Positions 24,618-33,438 of a stretch of 64,000 bases of DNA are shown piece after piece. This DNA is from Chloroflexota bacterium (lineage in GTDB: Bacteria > Chloroflexota > Anaerolineae > Aggregatilineales > Phototrophicaceae). Below the pieces are notes generated by a model that was given only the letters and a program-made list of their open reading frames with translations, ran no database searches and was not told the origin of the DNA. The position numbers and the translations under genes are program-made. Within the stretch, counting starts at the first letter, position 1. Each line of letters starts with the position of its first letter. The DNA lies in assembly GCA_011523515.1 (NCBI GenBank), contig WTGO01000024.1, forward strand, positions 1-64,000. Direction: 5' to 3'.

Positions 24618-24631
24618 ATCATGAAAAAGAA

Positions 24632-24806
24632 TTTCCACCGAGTACATGGATTAAACAAGAGCACACCGAGTAAAGCTGTTAAGAAGTATTTTGGCGGCGA
24701 AAGTCGGTCAAGAGGAAGCGGTATACATTGCCTGGGCGTCCAGGCATTAACATATCCTCTGTGTACTCAGAATGACTCTGTGTACTCTGTGGCAAAAGAG
24801 CATTCG
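24632..24806. repeat. CCACAGAG-type repeat cluster between E2 and the cupin gene
   Basis: Contains CACCGAGTAC and CACACCGAGTAAAGC units on the left, and inverted CTCTGTGTACTC and CTCTGTGTACTCTGTGGCA units on the right (about 24755-24797), so the region can fold back. The short open frame across it (from 24621) is repeat-derived and not regarded as a gene. Confidence 0.6.
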
Positions 24807-24865
24807 TTTTCTTTCAGGCGGGAATCGCATTACATAATTGGAACCACTCCTGAGTTGGAGCAGAC

Positions 24866-25444
24866 ATGCTAAACGAGAACGATTACCCCGTCAGCGTCCA
24901 ATTCGACTTCACCAACGGCAAATTCGAGCCGGTGAAGATTCGCGACGACCGCAACCTGAGCGACTTGCAGATGATGTTTCACGACCAGGTGATTGTGCAA
25001 GGTATTCTGGCTGAGACCAATCCGCTGATATACGAGATTTGGTACCATCCTTTTGAAACCAGCAAGAGCGACATGGCGCTGGGCGTGACGCGCTTGCTGC
25101 CCGGCAAAGTCGGCGACGAATACCACATGACCAAGGGCCATATTCACGAGCGCGATGACCAGCCGGAAATCTACTTCTGCGTTCAGGGCGAGGGCTATCT
25201 GCTGCTGCAAACCATCGAGGGCGAGTTCCGCGCCGAGCGCTGGACGGCAGGCACGATATCGCATATTCCGCCGATGTGGGCGCACCGCGTCGTCAACACC
25301 GGCGACGAGCTGCTGGTCTTCGTGGCGTCATACCATTTGAGCGCCGGACACGACTACGCTCCTATCATCGAAAAAGGCTTCCGCAAGCTGCTGGTGGAGC
25401 GCGCGGGCCAGCCGACCTTTGTGGAAAGCCCGCGCTGGTCCTAG
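24866..25444 (+). CDS. Cupin-type glucose-6-phosphate isomerase (archaeal/PgiA family)
   Basis: Single-cupin isomerase of 192 residues, the metal-dependent type known mainly from archaea. The two cupin motifs are clear: 'KGHIHERDDQPEIYFCVQGEG' supplies the His-His-Glu ligands, and 'IPPMWAHRVVNTGDE' supplies the last His. The pre-cupin strand 'LPGKVGDEYHMTKGH' is typical. It sits 43 bp before a ROK-family sugar kinase, which together would phosphorylate glucose and convert it to fructose 6-phosphate. Confidence 0.88.
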   Translation: MLNENDYPVSVQFDFTNGKFEPVKIRDDRNLSDLQMMFHDQVIVQGILAETNPLIYEIWYHPFETSKSDMALGVTRLLPGKVGDEYHMTKGHIHERDDQPEIYFCVQGEGYLLLQTIEGEFRAERWTAGTISHIPPMWAHRVVNTGDELLVFVASYHLSAGHDYAPIIEKGFRKLLVERAGQPTFVESPRWS

Positions 25445-25487
25445 CGCCAGGCGCGCAGCTGAACGTCCTCGAGATGAGGCGAATCTA

Positions 25488-26519
25488 ATGAGCGCAGCGT
25501 CAGACGATCCCGTACTTGCCGTCGATATCGGCGGCACCAGCCTGCGCCTCGGCTTGATCAACGCCGGCGGCCAGCTCATTGGCGAGATCGCGCGCTACGA
25601 TGTGCCCTTCGGCGCTGACGGGGCGGGTGATCTCGATGGTATCCTGTCGATCATGGCGGCGCATGTCGGGCGGGCGCGGGGCGCCATCTCAGGCGAGCTG
25701 CAGATCGGCATCAGTTTATGCGGCAACGTCGATCTGGAGACGGGCGATGCCGTCCTGGTTCCCAATCTGGGCTGGCGCAACCTGCCCTTCGGCAAGCTGG
25801 TCAGCCGGCGCTTTCAGTTACCTGTCTGCGTCGCCACCGATGTGCGGCAAGCCGTGCTGGCGGAAGCGGTCTGGGGCCATGGGGCGGACGAACGCAACTT
25901 CGCCTGGGCCACGGTCGGCACCGGTTATGGCGGCTACCTGTTCTTGAACGGCCAGCTCTACGGCGGCGCGCATGGCTTCGCCGGAAATTTCGGCCACACG
26001 ACTTACGACGAAATCAATGGGCATCCTTGCGGCTGCGGCAGGCGCGGCTGCTTCGAAACCTTCGTGGCCGGGCCGGCCATCGCCCACGCCGGGCAACAGG
26101 CCCGCGAAGCCGGGCGCAGCCTCATCTTGTCGTCGCTGGCGATCGATGGCGCGGTCAGCACGCGCGCTGTGTTCCAGGCGATCGAGTTGGGCGACCCGGT
26201 CGCTACGCAAATCGTCGCTGACGCCATCCGCTTGATCTGCATAAACCTGGGCGGCGTCGTTAATCTGCTCGATATCAAGCTGATCGTCATGGGTGGCGGG
26301 GTTACCAAGGCGGCGCCCTGGCTGGTCGAGCGCGTTAACGACGAGATTCGCGCCTATCTGATGACCGCCGAAGCCCAGACTGAATTGCGCGTCGTGCGCG
26401 AATCCACCGCCAACGCGGCGCTTTGGGGCGCGGCGGCCCATAGTTTCGCGGCCGCGGGAATCCTGCCGGGCGATATGTTGGAAGCCGGGCTGACACACCG
26501 CGCGATCCGCGCCTATTGA
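25488..26519 (+). CDS. ROK family sugar kinase (glucokinase-like)
   Basis: Actin-fold ROK protein of 343 residues. The phosphate loop is 'AVDIGGTSLRLGLI', the ROK zinc site is 'HPCGCGRRGCFET', and 'GTGYGGYLFLNGQL' with the downstream 'GNFGHTTYDE' contains the sugar-binding Glu/His region. There is no N-terminal helix-turn-helix, so it is a kinase rather than a NagC-type repressor. ATG 25488 gives the proper N terminus (MSAASDDPVLAVDIGG); the longer frame from 25419 overlaps the isomerase gene. Confidence 0.9.
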   Translation: MSAASDDPVLAVDIGGTSLRLGLINAGGQLIGEIARYDVPFGADGAGDLDGILSIMAAHVGRARGAISGELQIGISLCGNVDLETGDAVLVPNLGWRNLPFGKLVSRRFQLPVCVATDVRQAVLAEAVWGHGADERNFAWATVGTGYGGYLFLNGQLYGGAHGFAGNFGHTTYDEINGHPCGCGRRGCFETFVAGPAIAHAGQQAREAGRSLILSSLAIDGAVSTRAVFQAIELGDPVATQIVADAIRLICINLGGVVNLLDIKLIVMGGGVTKAAPWLVERVNDEIRAYLMTAEAQTELRVVRESTANAALWGAAAHSFAAAGILPGDMLEAGLTHRAIRAY

Positions 26520-26553
26520 CCAGAAGTATGTGCATGTAAGCAATGAAAATAGA

Positions 26554-26655
26554 TTTGCCACAGAGTACACAGAGGCGAAAGACAAGAGAAGGGTGGCGGC
26601 GTATGTTGTATGCGCGTCGACGCCATATCAATTCCTCTGTGTACTCTGTGGCAAA
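26554..26655. repeat. Perfect 22-bp inverted repeat (CCACAGAG family)
   Basis: Arms at 26554-26575 and 26634-26655 are exact reverse complements (TTTGCCACAGAGTACACAGA plus GG), separated by 58 bp. The segment just before it (26521-26549) is an inverted relative of the CATTACATACTTGCACTTGC sequence near 13.08 kb. This is the best-preserved copy of the family in the window; it sits between the ROK kinase and SorC regulator genes and could act as a hairpin in RNA. Confidence 0.75.
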
Positions 26656-26721
26656 AGGGCATTCAGTTTCTCAGATTCAGGAGTTGCATGACTTGCCTAC
26701 GTTTACTGAGGCGCGTTATTG

Positions 26722-27687
26722 ATGTCGAACCTGCCCACTGACCAACTGGCGACCTTGGTGCAGATCGCCAATATGTATTACAAGGACAACTTGTCACAGC
26801 AAGAGATCGCCAATCAATTGGGTGTCTCGCGCTCCCTGATCGCCACCTACCTGCAGCGCGCCCGCGATCAGCAAGTGGTGCGCATCGAGATTGCCGACCC
26901 CCGCGATGATTCGGCGCATCTGGCGCTGGAGTTGAGCCGGCGTTTCAGCATCGAACAAGCGGTTCTCGTGCCCTATGGCCACAAGTCGGACGAATTGACC
27001 CGCCGCGCGGTCGCCGCCGAAGCGGCCAAGTTCATCGAGTCGCGCATGAAGGACGGCGATGTGCTGGGCATCGGCTGGGGCCGCACCACATCGCGTATGG
27101 TCGATCTGCTGGCGCCAACTCGCTCGCTGGCGGTTGATGTGGCGCCGCTCTTGGGCGAAAGCGGCCACGAAAGCACTTATTCGCAGATGAATCACCTGAT
27201 CCTGCGCACGGCGCAGCGCTTCGGCGGGCGGCCGCACTTCTTGCTGGCGCCGATGGTGGTCGGATCGCCGGAATTGCGGCAACTGCTTTGGCAGGACGAG
27301 GTGGTGCGCGGCGTGGCTAGCCAATGGGACCGTATGACCATCGCTTGTTTTGGCATCGGCGTACTGCCGCCGACCACGGGCATGATCGCCTACATCGGCG
27401 ATGCCTATACGCCCATGCTCATGTCCAAAGGCGCCGTCGGCGATGTCTGCGTCCATCCCTTCAATCAGCGCGGCGTAATACTGGAGACGCCGCTGACGGA
27501 TTGCATGATCGGCGTGGGGGTCAAGCAATTGAAGCGGACGCCTTGCCGCATCGCTGTCGCTTCCGGCATATCAAAAGCCAATGCCGTCATCGGCGCGCTG
27601 CGCACCGGGCTGATCACCCGCCTTTTCGTCGATACGCAATTGGCGACGGCGGTCATTGCAGGCAGTAGCGCGGCTGACCTGGCGTAA
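26722..27687 (+). CDS. SorC/DeoR-type sugar-binding transcriptional regulator
   Basis: Regulator of 321 residues. The N-terminal helix-turn-helix is 'NLSQQEIANQLGVSRSLIAT' (about residues 23-42). The rest is the SorC sugar-phosphate-binding domain ('VLGIGWGRTTSRMVDLL', 'FGIGVLPPTTGMIAYIGDAY', 'AVASGISKANAVIGALRTGL'). ATG 26722 is preferred over the adjacent TTG at 26719. It follows the isomerase/ROK-kinase pair and probably responds to a phosphorylated sugar. It is a distant paralogue of the regulator at 60093. Confidence 0.9.
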   Translation: MSNLPTDQLATLVQIANMYYKDNLSQQEIANQLGVSRSLIATYLQRARDQQVVRIEIADPRDDSAHLALELSRRFSIEQAVLVPYGHKSDELTRRAVAAEAAKFIESRMKDGDVLGIGWGRTTSRMVDLLAPTRSLAVDVAPLLGESGHESTYSQMNHLILRTAQRFGGRPHFLLAPMVVGSPELRQLLWQDEVVRGVASQWDRMTIACFGIGVLPPTTGMIAYIGDAYTPMLMSKGAVGDVCVHPFNQRGVILETPLTDCMIGVGVKQLKRTPCRIAVASGISKANAVIGALRTGLITRLFVDTQLATAVIAGSSAADLA

Positions 27688-27706
27688 GGCCGCCTGCGGT
27701 ACGCGC

Positions 27707-28486
27707 TTACAGCAGGCTGGAGAGCAACCCGCCATCGACGCGATAGTAGCCGCCGGTCATGAAGGAGGCGTCATCGCTGGCCAGGAAAAGCACCAGCTTG
27801 GCCACCTCTTCCGGTTGGCCGACGCGCCCGATGGGATGCAACGCGCCCCAATCTTCGATCATCCGCGCCGGATTATCGGGCCCGAAGAGGTCTGCGGCCT
27901 CATCAAGCATGGGCGTATGTATCGAGCCGGGGGCGATGCAATTGCAGCGGATGTTCTCGGCGGCGTGGTCGAGCGCGACAGTCGTGGTGAAGCTGGTGAC
28001 AGCGCCCTTGGAAGCCGCGTAGGCCGCGACCGTCCGCTGCGAAGCTACCGCCTGCGCTGACGAGGTATTGATGATGGCGCCGCCGCCGCGCTTGCGCATC
28101 TCCGGGATGCTGTACTTGCAGGTGAGGAAGGTGGCGCGCAGGTTGATGTTGATCTGGTAATCCCAGTCTTCGACCGGCTGATCCACCACGGTGCCGTAAC
28201 GCACGACGCCGGCATTATTGTGCAGGATGTCGATGCCGCCGAATTCGACGACCGTTTCCGCCACCACGCGCTTGACGTAGGCTTCGTCCGCGATGTCGCC
28301 TTCGACAAACAGGGCCCGACCACCGGCATTTTCGATCAGCTGCCGCGTTTCTCCTCCAGCAGCCGAATCTATGTCGGCGATTGTCACCGCCGCGCCCTCA
28401 GCGGCGAATGCCAGCGCACAGGCGCGTCCGATGCCCTTGCCCGCTCCGGTTACAATGGCGACTTTGCCTTCAAATCGATTCGTCAT
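27707..28486 (-). CDS. Short-chain dehydrogenase/reductase (SDR)
   Basis: Classical SDR of 259 residues using NAD(P). Cofactor motif 'VTGAGKGIGRACAL', structural 'LHNNAGVV', catalytic Ser in 'INTSSAQAV' and Tyr-Lys in 'YAASKGAV', followed by 'RCNCIAPGSIHTPM'. An Asp at the end of the second strand ('TIADID') favours NAD. It points toward the SorC gene and is 90 bp from the mutarotase-like gene on the same strand, so these two may be co-transcribed in sugar oxidation. Substrate unknown. Confidence 0.92.
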   Translation of the reverse strand: MTNRFEGKVAIVTGAGKGIGRACALAFAAEGAAVTIADIDSAAGGETRQLIENAGGRALFVEGDIADEAYVKRVVAETVVEFGGIDILHNNAGVVRYGTVVDQPVEDWDYQININLRATFLTCKYSIPEMRKRGGGAIINTSSAQAVASQRTVAAYAASKGAVTSFTTTVALDHAAENIRCNCIAPGSIHTPMLDEAADLFGPDNPARMIEDWGALHPIGRVGQPEEVAKLVLFLASDDASFMTGGYYRVDGGLLSSLL

Positions 28487-28576
28487 AGTCTCCGCCTGAT
28501 CTGCTTCCCTGGTCGTTTTCGGTCCAGGCGCCGGCTTGCGCCGACGTCCAGTTCGCCAGCGCCGGGCGCAGGCGCG

Positions 28577-29623
28577 TTACTTCGTATGCACCGTCCCATC
28601 CGAGTCGATCTGGCGCACGCCCCGGTCCGATTCGTAGAACACGGCTTTCATCTCGACTGCTCTTGACTCGCCCGGCTGCAATGTCATATGCGTGCCGGTC
28701 TTCTCCATTACCGCAGTCAAGCCTTGACCGGGTATGGACGACGCCGGCTCGATCGCCATGACGTAGGAACACTTGTAAAAGGGAAAGCCCGGCGAGGCGT
28801 TGAGTTCCTGCCAGAACCAGGCGAAGGGAAATACGCTTTCGTCCCAGGCCAGCCCGACGCCCAGACCCAATTCCGTATTGGTAATGGCATACCAGCCTGA
28901 AGCAAAGTCCTGGAAATACGCCAGGATGTCACGCGCCTGGTTGGGCCCGGGCACTCGGGACATATCGACATCGCCCGCCAGCGGCCACCGGTAGCTTTGG
29001 TCGCGAGTCAGCGGATTGGCAAAGCCGGTGTAGCGATCATCGGCGACGAAGCGGGCGGCGCCTATGTCAATGACACAGCGCTTGCTCAGGAATGAGGCGC
29101 CATAAGCCGGATGATGGCTCCACATGCAATCCATCGCTTCGCCGGCGTGGTTGGTGATGCTTTCGCGAATATGCAAAATCGGGCTGCCTGCTTCGACGCG
29201 CAGCCAGCGCTCGATGGTAAAGGGACTGCGCGACAGCCGCGCCTGCAGTTTCACTTCCAGCGAGCTACCCGCCTGGCTGACGATTTCGTAATCCCAAGCA
29301 GTCATCGAGGCTTCGCCGTGGTAGCCCAGGGTGACTCCCTTGTACATATTCGCATCGCCGCCGTTGGGAAATATCACCTGCCAGCCGCCGGCGTAGGCTT
29401 CCAGCCAGGCCGTGGCCGAGTCAGAAGCGGAGTCAAAGCCACGAGCCTGCTCTTTGATGCCCCAGGGCGATTTCCACAGCACATCGACGCCTTTGGCTTT
29501 GTATTCCAGCGCGTAAATGTCAGCGCCCTTGTCCAACAAGACAATGGTGGCCAGCTGATCATTCTCGATTCTCAGCGCGGTCAAGCTGCGGCCGAGTACA
29601 AATTCTGTCGCTTTGCAATTCAT
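28577..29623 (-). CDS. Galactose-mutarotase-like / DUF4432 family protein
   Basis: Beta-sandwich protein of 348 residues of the aldose 1-epimerase superfamily ('LLDKGADIYALEYKAKGVDV', 'GGWQVIFPNGGDA', 'WSHHPAYGASFL', 'ELNASPGFPFYKCSY'). Members bind sugars; some interconvert anomers and others act on unusual carbohydrates. A His pair in 'MWSHHPAYG' is in the position of the catalytic His. It belongs with the SDR downstream. Exact function is unknown. Confidence 0.82.
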   Translation of the reverse strand: MNCKATEFVLGRSLTALRIENDQLATIVLLDKGADIYALEYKAKGVDVLWKSPWGIKEQARGFDSASDSATAWLEAYAGGWQVIFPNGGDANMYKGVTLGYHGEASMTAWDYEIVSQAGSSLEVKLQARLSRSPFTIERWLRVEAGSPILHIRESITNHAGEAMDCMWSHHPAYGASFLSKRCVIDIGAARFVADDRYTGFANPLTRDQSYRWPLAGDVDMSRVPGPNQARDILAYFQDFASGWYAITNTELGLGVGLAWDESVFPFAWFWQELNASPGFPFYKCSYVMAIEPASSIPGQGLTAVMEKTGTHMTLQPGESRAVEMKAVFYESDRGVRQIDSDGTVHTK

Positions 29624-29754
29624 TCGCTTCTCTTCCTAAGAAACTCGCGTACGCTGCCCACTGCAGTTGCCGCGAGAATCAAACAACTATGGCAGTTATC
29701 GCGGACGATGTCAAAAGCTCGCCTGCTTCCCGCCCACAGGATTGCGTCAGCTTG

Positions 29755-29783
29755 TTGAAGGCAACCGCATAGTGACGTATACT
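29755..29783 (+). promoter_or_regulatory. Sigma70-type promoter upstream of the PhyH gene
   Basis: TTGAAG (29755-29760), 17-bp spacer, TATACT (29778-29783), about 150 bp before the ATG at 29936. It lies in the region between divergent genes. The long leader contains no other recognised element. Confidence 0.5.
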
Positions 29784-29935
29784 AGGCTCAGTTGATGCAA
29801 TGACTTGGCCGAATTGCCCGCGGGCACGGTGTCAGCGCGCCTGTCACTATGCCACTGCAGCCCGGCCGGCCGTGACAGCAAAAGAGCGTTGCCATTTCTA
29901 CTCAAACCATAATAGATCTGAATAAAGGTCCAAAT

Positions 29936-30892
29936 ATGTTAACGCCTCAGCAGCTAGACGACTTTAATGAAAATGGATTCCTGGCCGTCGACGGCTTGCT
30001 CGACTACGATCTGGATATCGCGCCGGTGATCGCCGAGTATCAGCAGCTGCTCGACGAATTATGCGCGCAGTGGGTCGCCGAAGGGCGCCTGCCGGAGACG
30101 TACAGCCACCTGCCCTTCGAGCGGCGGCTGGTCGAAGTCTACCGCGCGGGCCTGGACTACTCGCAGGCCATAGACATCGCCTTGCCCAACGCCAAGATTT
30201 ATGCAGACACGCCCATCAATGTCGGGCCGGCAGTCTTTGACTTGCTCAAGAGCCCGCGCATGTTGTCCGCGGTCGAGTCGCTAATTGGCGGTGAAATATA
30301 TTCCAATCCAATTCAGCATGTCCGAATCAAGGCGCCCAAGAAATATATTGAAGAGAAAGACAAGTACAGTTCGCTGCTCGATAAAACCCATTGGCACCAG
30401 GATGTCGGCGTGGGCCTGGAAGAGGCGGACGATACCCAGCTGGTGACGGCCTGGGTCGCGGTCACCGAAGCCACAGTCGAAAACGGCTGCCTGCAGGTCG
30501 TGCCCAAGAGCCATCGCGAAGGTTTGGCCCTGCACTGTACACCGGGGCAGCTCGGCATACCGGAACAGCTCATCGAACTGGAAGAAGCCGTCCCGGCGCC
30601 ATTGAAAGCTGGCGGTGTGCTCTTCTTCGACCCTCTGTGCAAGCACGCCTCGCTTGAGAACCATAGCGACGAGTTCCGCTGGAGCTTTGACCTGCGCTAC
30701 AATCCCATCGGCCAGCCAACCGGCCGCCCGCACTTTCCCGGCTTCGTCGCGCAGAGCCGCCTGAATCCCGATTCGGTGCTGGACGACTGGCGCGAGTGGG
30801 CGCAAATGTGGCTCGACGCCCGTGACCGACTGGCCGCCCTGGATGCCGTGAAGGTTCACCGCTGGGATGACGACGATCCGATGTGCGCGTAA
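29936..30892 (+). CDS. Phytanoyl-CoA dioxygenase (PhyH) family oxygenase
   Basis: Fe(II)/2-oxoglutarate dioxygenase of 318 residues. The facial triad is visible: 'HWHQDVG' gives His-x-Asp, and the distal His is in 'FFDPLCKHASLEN', followed by the oxoglutarate-binding Arg in 'RWSFDLRY'. PhyH relatives in bacteria hydroxylate many small molecules (amino acids, betaines, antibiotics), so lipid metabolism should not be assumed. It opens a same-strand series of genes for amino-acid-like substrates (29936-36345). Confidence 0.9.
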   Translation: MLTPQQLDDFNENGFLAVDGLLDYDLDIAPVIAEYQQLLDELCAQWVAEGRLPETYSHLPFERRLVEVYRAGLDYSQAIDIALPNAKIYADTPINVGPAVFDLLKSPRMLSAVESLIGGEIYSNPIQHVRIKAPKKYIEEKDKYSSLLDKTHWHQDVGVGLEEADDTQLVTAWVAVTEATVENGCLQVVPKSHREGLALHCTPGQLGIPEQLIELEEAVPAPLKAGGVLFFDPLCKHASLENHSDEFRWSFDLRYNPIGQPTGRPHFPGFVAQSRLNPDSVLDDWREWAQMWLDARDRLAALDAVKVHRWDDDDPMCA

Positions 30893-31000
30893 CAGCGGCG
30901 GAAGCGCTGAGATCCAAAGTTAATCTGAGAACCGCCCAGCAAAGCAGGACAACTCTGCGCCCTCAGTAAGCGCAAGCAAGTCATGCAACTCCTGTATTTG

Positions 31001-31066
31001 CACAGTGGCAAGTCTTTTTTCATTACACACCTGCGCTTACTTCTGTACCTCTGTTTTGAAAAATGC
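31001..31066. repeat. Dispersed repeat unit in the PhyH / PLP-enzyme gap
   Basis: GTGGCAAGTCTTTTTTCATT and the following ACACACCTGCGCTTACTTCT parallel the sequence at 13065-13105 with scattered substitutions, and end in a CTCTGTTTTG unit. The remainder of the 299-bp gap (30893-31191) holds no gene that I can support. Confidence 0.5.
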
Positions 31067-31191
31067 TGTGAGGCGCTTGCCGGATGACCAAATCCGCGGT
31101 TCTCGCCACTCCCGCCACCGGCTATTGCTAGCGAACACTTCTCTCGCGAATTACAATTGGCAAGATATTCATCAAGCTGGCGCTGAATGCT

Positions 31192-32406
31192 ATGTTTCAG
31201 ATGGTATGCCTGACCTGTGGCCAAGTCTGCGGAGATTTGAGCGCGGCCAATTGCGCGCATGACGGCGGCGTCCTGGATGTACGCTACGCTACAGACGACT
31301 TCCCGCTGCAACCGCATCTGCCCGGTATTTGGCGCTACGCCGCCCGCCTGCCGCTGACCGACCCCAAGCATATCGTCAGCCTGGGCGAAGGCGACACGCC
31401 GATGACGCCGTCAGCGCAGCTGGGCGCGGAAATCGATTTGCCGCAACTCTTTTTCAAGAATGAAGGCCTCAACCCGACCGGCTCCTACAAAGACCGCATC
31501 GCCTCGGTCGGCATCAGCTATCTGCGGCAGTTGGGTCGGCGGGCCTGGTCAGCGACTTCGTCGGGCAATGCCGGCGCCTCGCTCGCTGCCTATGGCGGGC
31601 GCGCCGGGATGGACGGTTATCTCTTCACGCTGGAAAAAGCGCCGCGGGCCAAGATTGCGCAGATCATGTCTTACGGTCCGCAGGTAATGTCCGTCAAGCG
31701 CCTGGGCTATGACCCGGCCGCCGAAGCAGCCACCTGGGCCAATATCGCGGCCTTGTGCGACGCCAATGACTGGCTCATGCTCATCACCGCGCGCAGCAAC
31801 AGTCCGCACGCCATGGAAGGCGCCAAGACCATCGCTTATGAAATCTGCCAGCAGCTGGACGGCGAAGCGCCCGATGTCGTCTATGCGCCCGTCGGCGGCG
31901 GCGGCTTGCTGAGCTCGATCTGGAAGGGCTTCAGAGAGTGGCGCGCGGCCGGACGCATCGACCGCCTGCCGCGTATGGTCGCCGTGCAGCCGCTGGGCTG
32001 CGACCCGATAACTCAAGCCTGGCAGGCGGACCGTCCCGTACAGCAACTGGACGATTGCGCCAGCGCTGTTTCCGGCATCATCCTGACATCGCCGCCGGAT
32101 GGCGACCTGGTATTGGATGACCTGCATGAGTCGGACGGCTGGGCGCTGTCCATCGCCGACGAGGTCACTTACCAGGCGCAATCCGAGTTGGCCAGCCGCG
32201 AAGGCCTATTCGTCGAGCCGGCGGCGGCGGTCGTCTGGGCGGCGGCCCGCGCCGATCGGCAGAGTGGACGTCTGCAAGGCGATGAGATGGTCGTCGCCCT
32301 CTTGACAGGTATCGGCTTCAAAGACAGCGTGGCCGTGCAAAAGATGAGCGACGACAAGCCGCTGCCCCTGATCGAAGCCAGCGATATTCTGCATATCGCG
32401 CCCTAG
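31192..32406 (+). CDS. Threonine-synthase-like PLP-dependent enzyme
   Basis: Fold-type II PLP enzyme of 404 residues. A threonine-synthase-type N-terminal zinc-ribbon remnant is present ('MVCLTCGQVCGDLSAANC'), followed by the PLP lysine in 'NPTGSYKDRIAS', 'SATSSGNAGASLAAYGGRAG' for phosphate/substrate binding and the glycine loop 'PVGGGGLLSSIW'. Threonine synthase, diaminopropionate lyase-like and threonine dehydratase activities are all possible. The surroundings (M14 deacylase, M81 peptidase, aminotransferase) favour a catabolic role over threonine biosynthesis. It ends 19 bp before the next gene. Confidence 0.88.
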   Translation: MFQMVCLTCGQVCGDLSAANCAHDGGVLDVRYATDDFPLQPHLPGIWRYAARLPLTDPKHIVSLGEGDTPMTPSAQLGAEIDLPQLFFKNEGLNPTGSYKDRIASVGISYLRQLGRRAWSATSSGNAGASLAAYGGRAGMDGYLFTLEKAPRAKIAQIMSYGPQVMSVKRLGYDPAAEAATWANIAALCDANDWLMLITARSNSPHAMEGAKTIAYEICQQLDGEAPDVVYAPVGGGGLLSSIWKGFREWRAAGRIDRLPRMVAVQPLGCDPITQAWQADRPVQQLDDCASAVSGIILTSPPDGDLVLDDLHESDGWALSIADEVTYQAQSELASREGLFVEPAAAVVWAAARADRQSGRLQGDEMVVALLTGIGFKDSVAVQKMSDDKPLPLIEASDILHIAP

Positions 32407-32425
32407 CAATGCCCGAGCGAAACCA

Positions 32426-33418
32426 ATGACGCACATACGCGATTTTGAACTCGACTCCCTGCCGCGCGCTGGCAAGCAATCCGCCTGGCTGGACTTCGCG
32501 GCGCGGACCGGCGGCGGCCATTGGCGGCTGCCGCTTTTGACCGTAATCGGCGCTGAAGCTGGACCGACTCTGCTGGTCCTCGCCGGGGTGCACGGCGATG
32601 AATACGAGGGGATCGCCGCCATCCCGCAAGTCTTCCGCGAGACTGAGCCGCAGAAACTGCGCGGCAGGCTGATCATGGTTCCGGTTTGCAATGCGCCCGC
32701 CTACGAAGCGGCGCAACGCAGCAGCCCCATCGACGGCCTGAACCTGGCGCGCGTTTTTCCCGGCGACATCGACGGCACAGTCACGCGACAGATCGCCGGC
32801 TGGCTCTGCCAGAGACTGCTGCCTCACGCCGACTTTTTGATCGATCTGCATACGGGCGGGCTCGCCTATGAAATACCCCTGCTCATCGGTTATATCCACG
32901 ACGATGGCGCCTTGGGCCAAGCCTCGCTTGCGGCGGCGGCGGCCTTTGGCGCGCCGGTGCTCTGGGGGCATCCGATGCCGATGCCGAGCGGGCGCAGCGT
33001 CTCGGCTGCGACAGCGCTGGGCATCCCCTCGCTCTATACCGAAGCCCCCGGCGGCAGCGGTTGCGATCCGGATGTGGTCGCCTGTTTTCGCGCTGGCGTC
33101 ATCAACGTCATGACGCATTTGGGCATGATCAGCGGCGACCTGAATCAGCGCCAGGTTACACATCACCTGGTCGGCGATGGCAATTTGGATACAGTCATTC
33201 ACACGCCCGTCGCCGGCTTCTTCCAGCGCGAAGTGTCTTTGCTGCAGAGCGTCAAAGCCGGGCAGCGACTCGGCGCCATCCTCGATGCCAATGGCAACGA
33301 GCAGGCGCGGATCGAAGCCGATCAGGACGGCCTGACCATCATGCTGCGCGATTTGCCGCGCGTTGCAGCCGGCGACGGCATCGCGCATATCACGCAGCTA
33401 TATCGCCGAGGGGCGTAA
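32426..33418 (+). CDS. M14/AstE-AspA type succinylglutamate desuccinylase-aspartoacylase family protein
   Basis: Zinc carboxypeptidase-fold deacylase of 330 residues. Zinc ligands lie in 'VLAGVHGDEYEGIAAI' (His, Glu) and 'LIDLHTGG' (His). The likely general base Glu is in 'YTEAPGGSGCDP'. The C-terminal beta domain ('VAGFFQREVSLLQSVKAGQR') is typical. Such enzymes remove N-acyl groups from amino acids, for example ectoine-derived or acetyl-amino acids. It is spaced 20 bp from the M81 gene. Confidence 0.88.
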   Translation: MTHIRDFELDSLPRAGKQSAWLDFAARTGGGHWRLPLLTVIGAEAGPTLLVLAGVHGDEYEGIAAIPQVFRETEPQKLRGRLIMVPVCNAPAYEAAQRSSPIDGLNLARVFPGDIDGTVTRQIAGWLCQRLLPHADFLIDLHTGGLAYEIPLLIGYIHDDGALGQASLAAAAAFGAPVLWGHPMPMPSGRSVSAATALGIPSLYTEAPGGSGCDPDVVACFRAGVINVMTHLGMISGDLNQRQVTHHLVGDGNLDTVIHTPVAGFFQREVSLLQSVKAGQRLGAILDANGNEQARIEADQDGLTIMLRDLPRVAAGDGIAHITQLYRRGA

Positions 33419-33438
33419 GAGTCGAGGCGCGCAGCAGC

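Noticed and set aside
33061-33438. N-terminal extension of the M81 gene frame
   Set aside because: Overlaps the M14 deacylase gene in another frame; translation is Arg-rich shadow and the M81 family starts at 33439.
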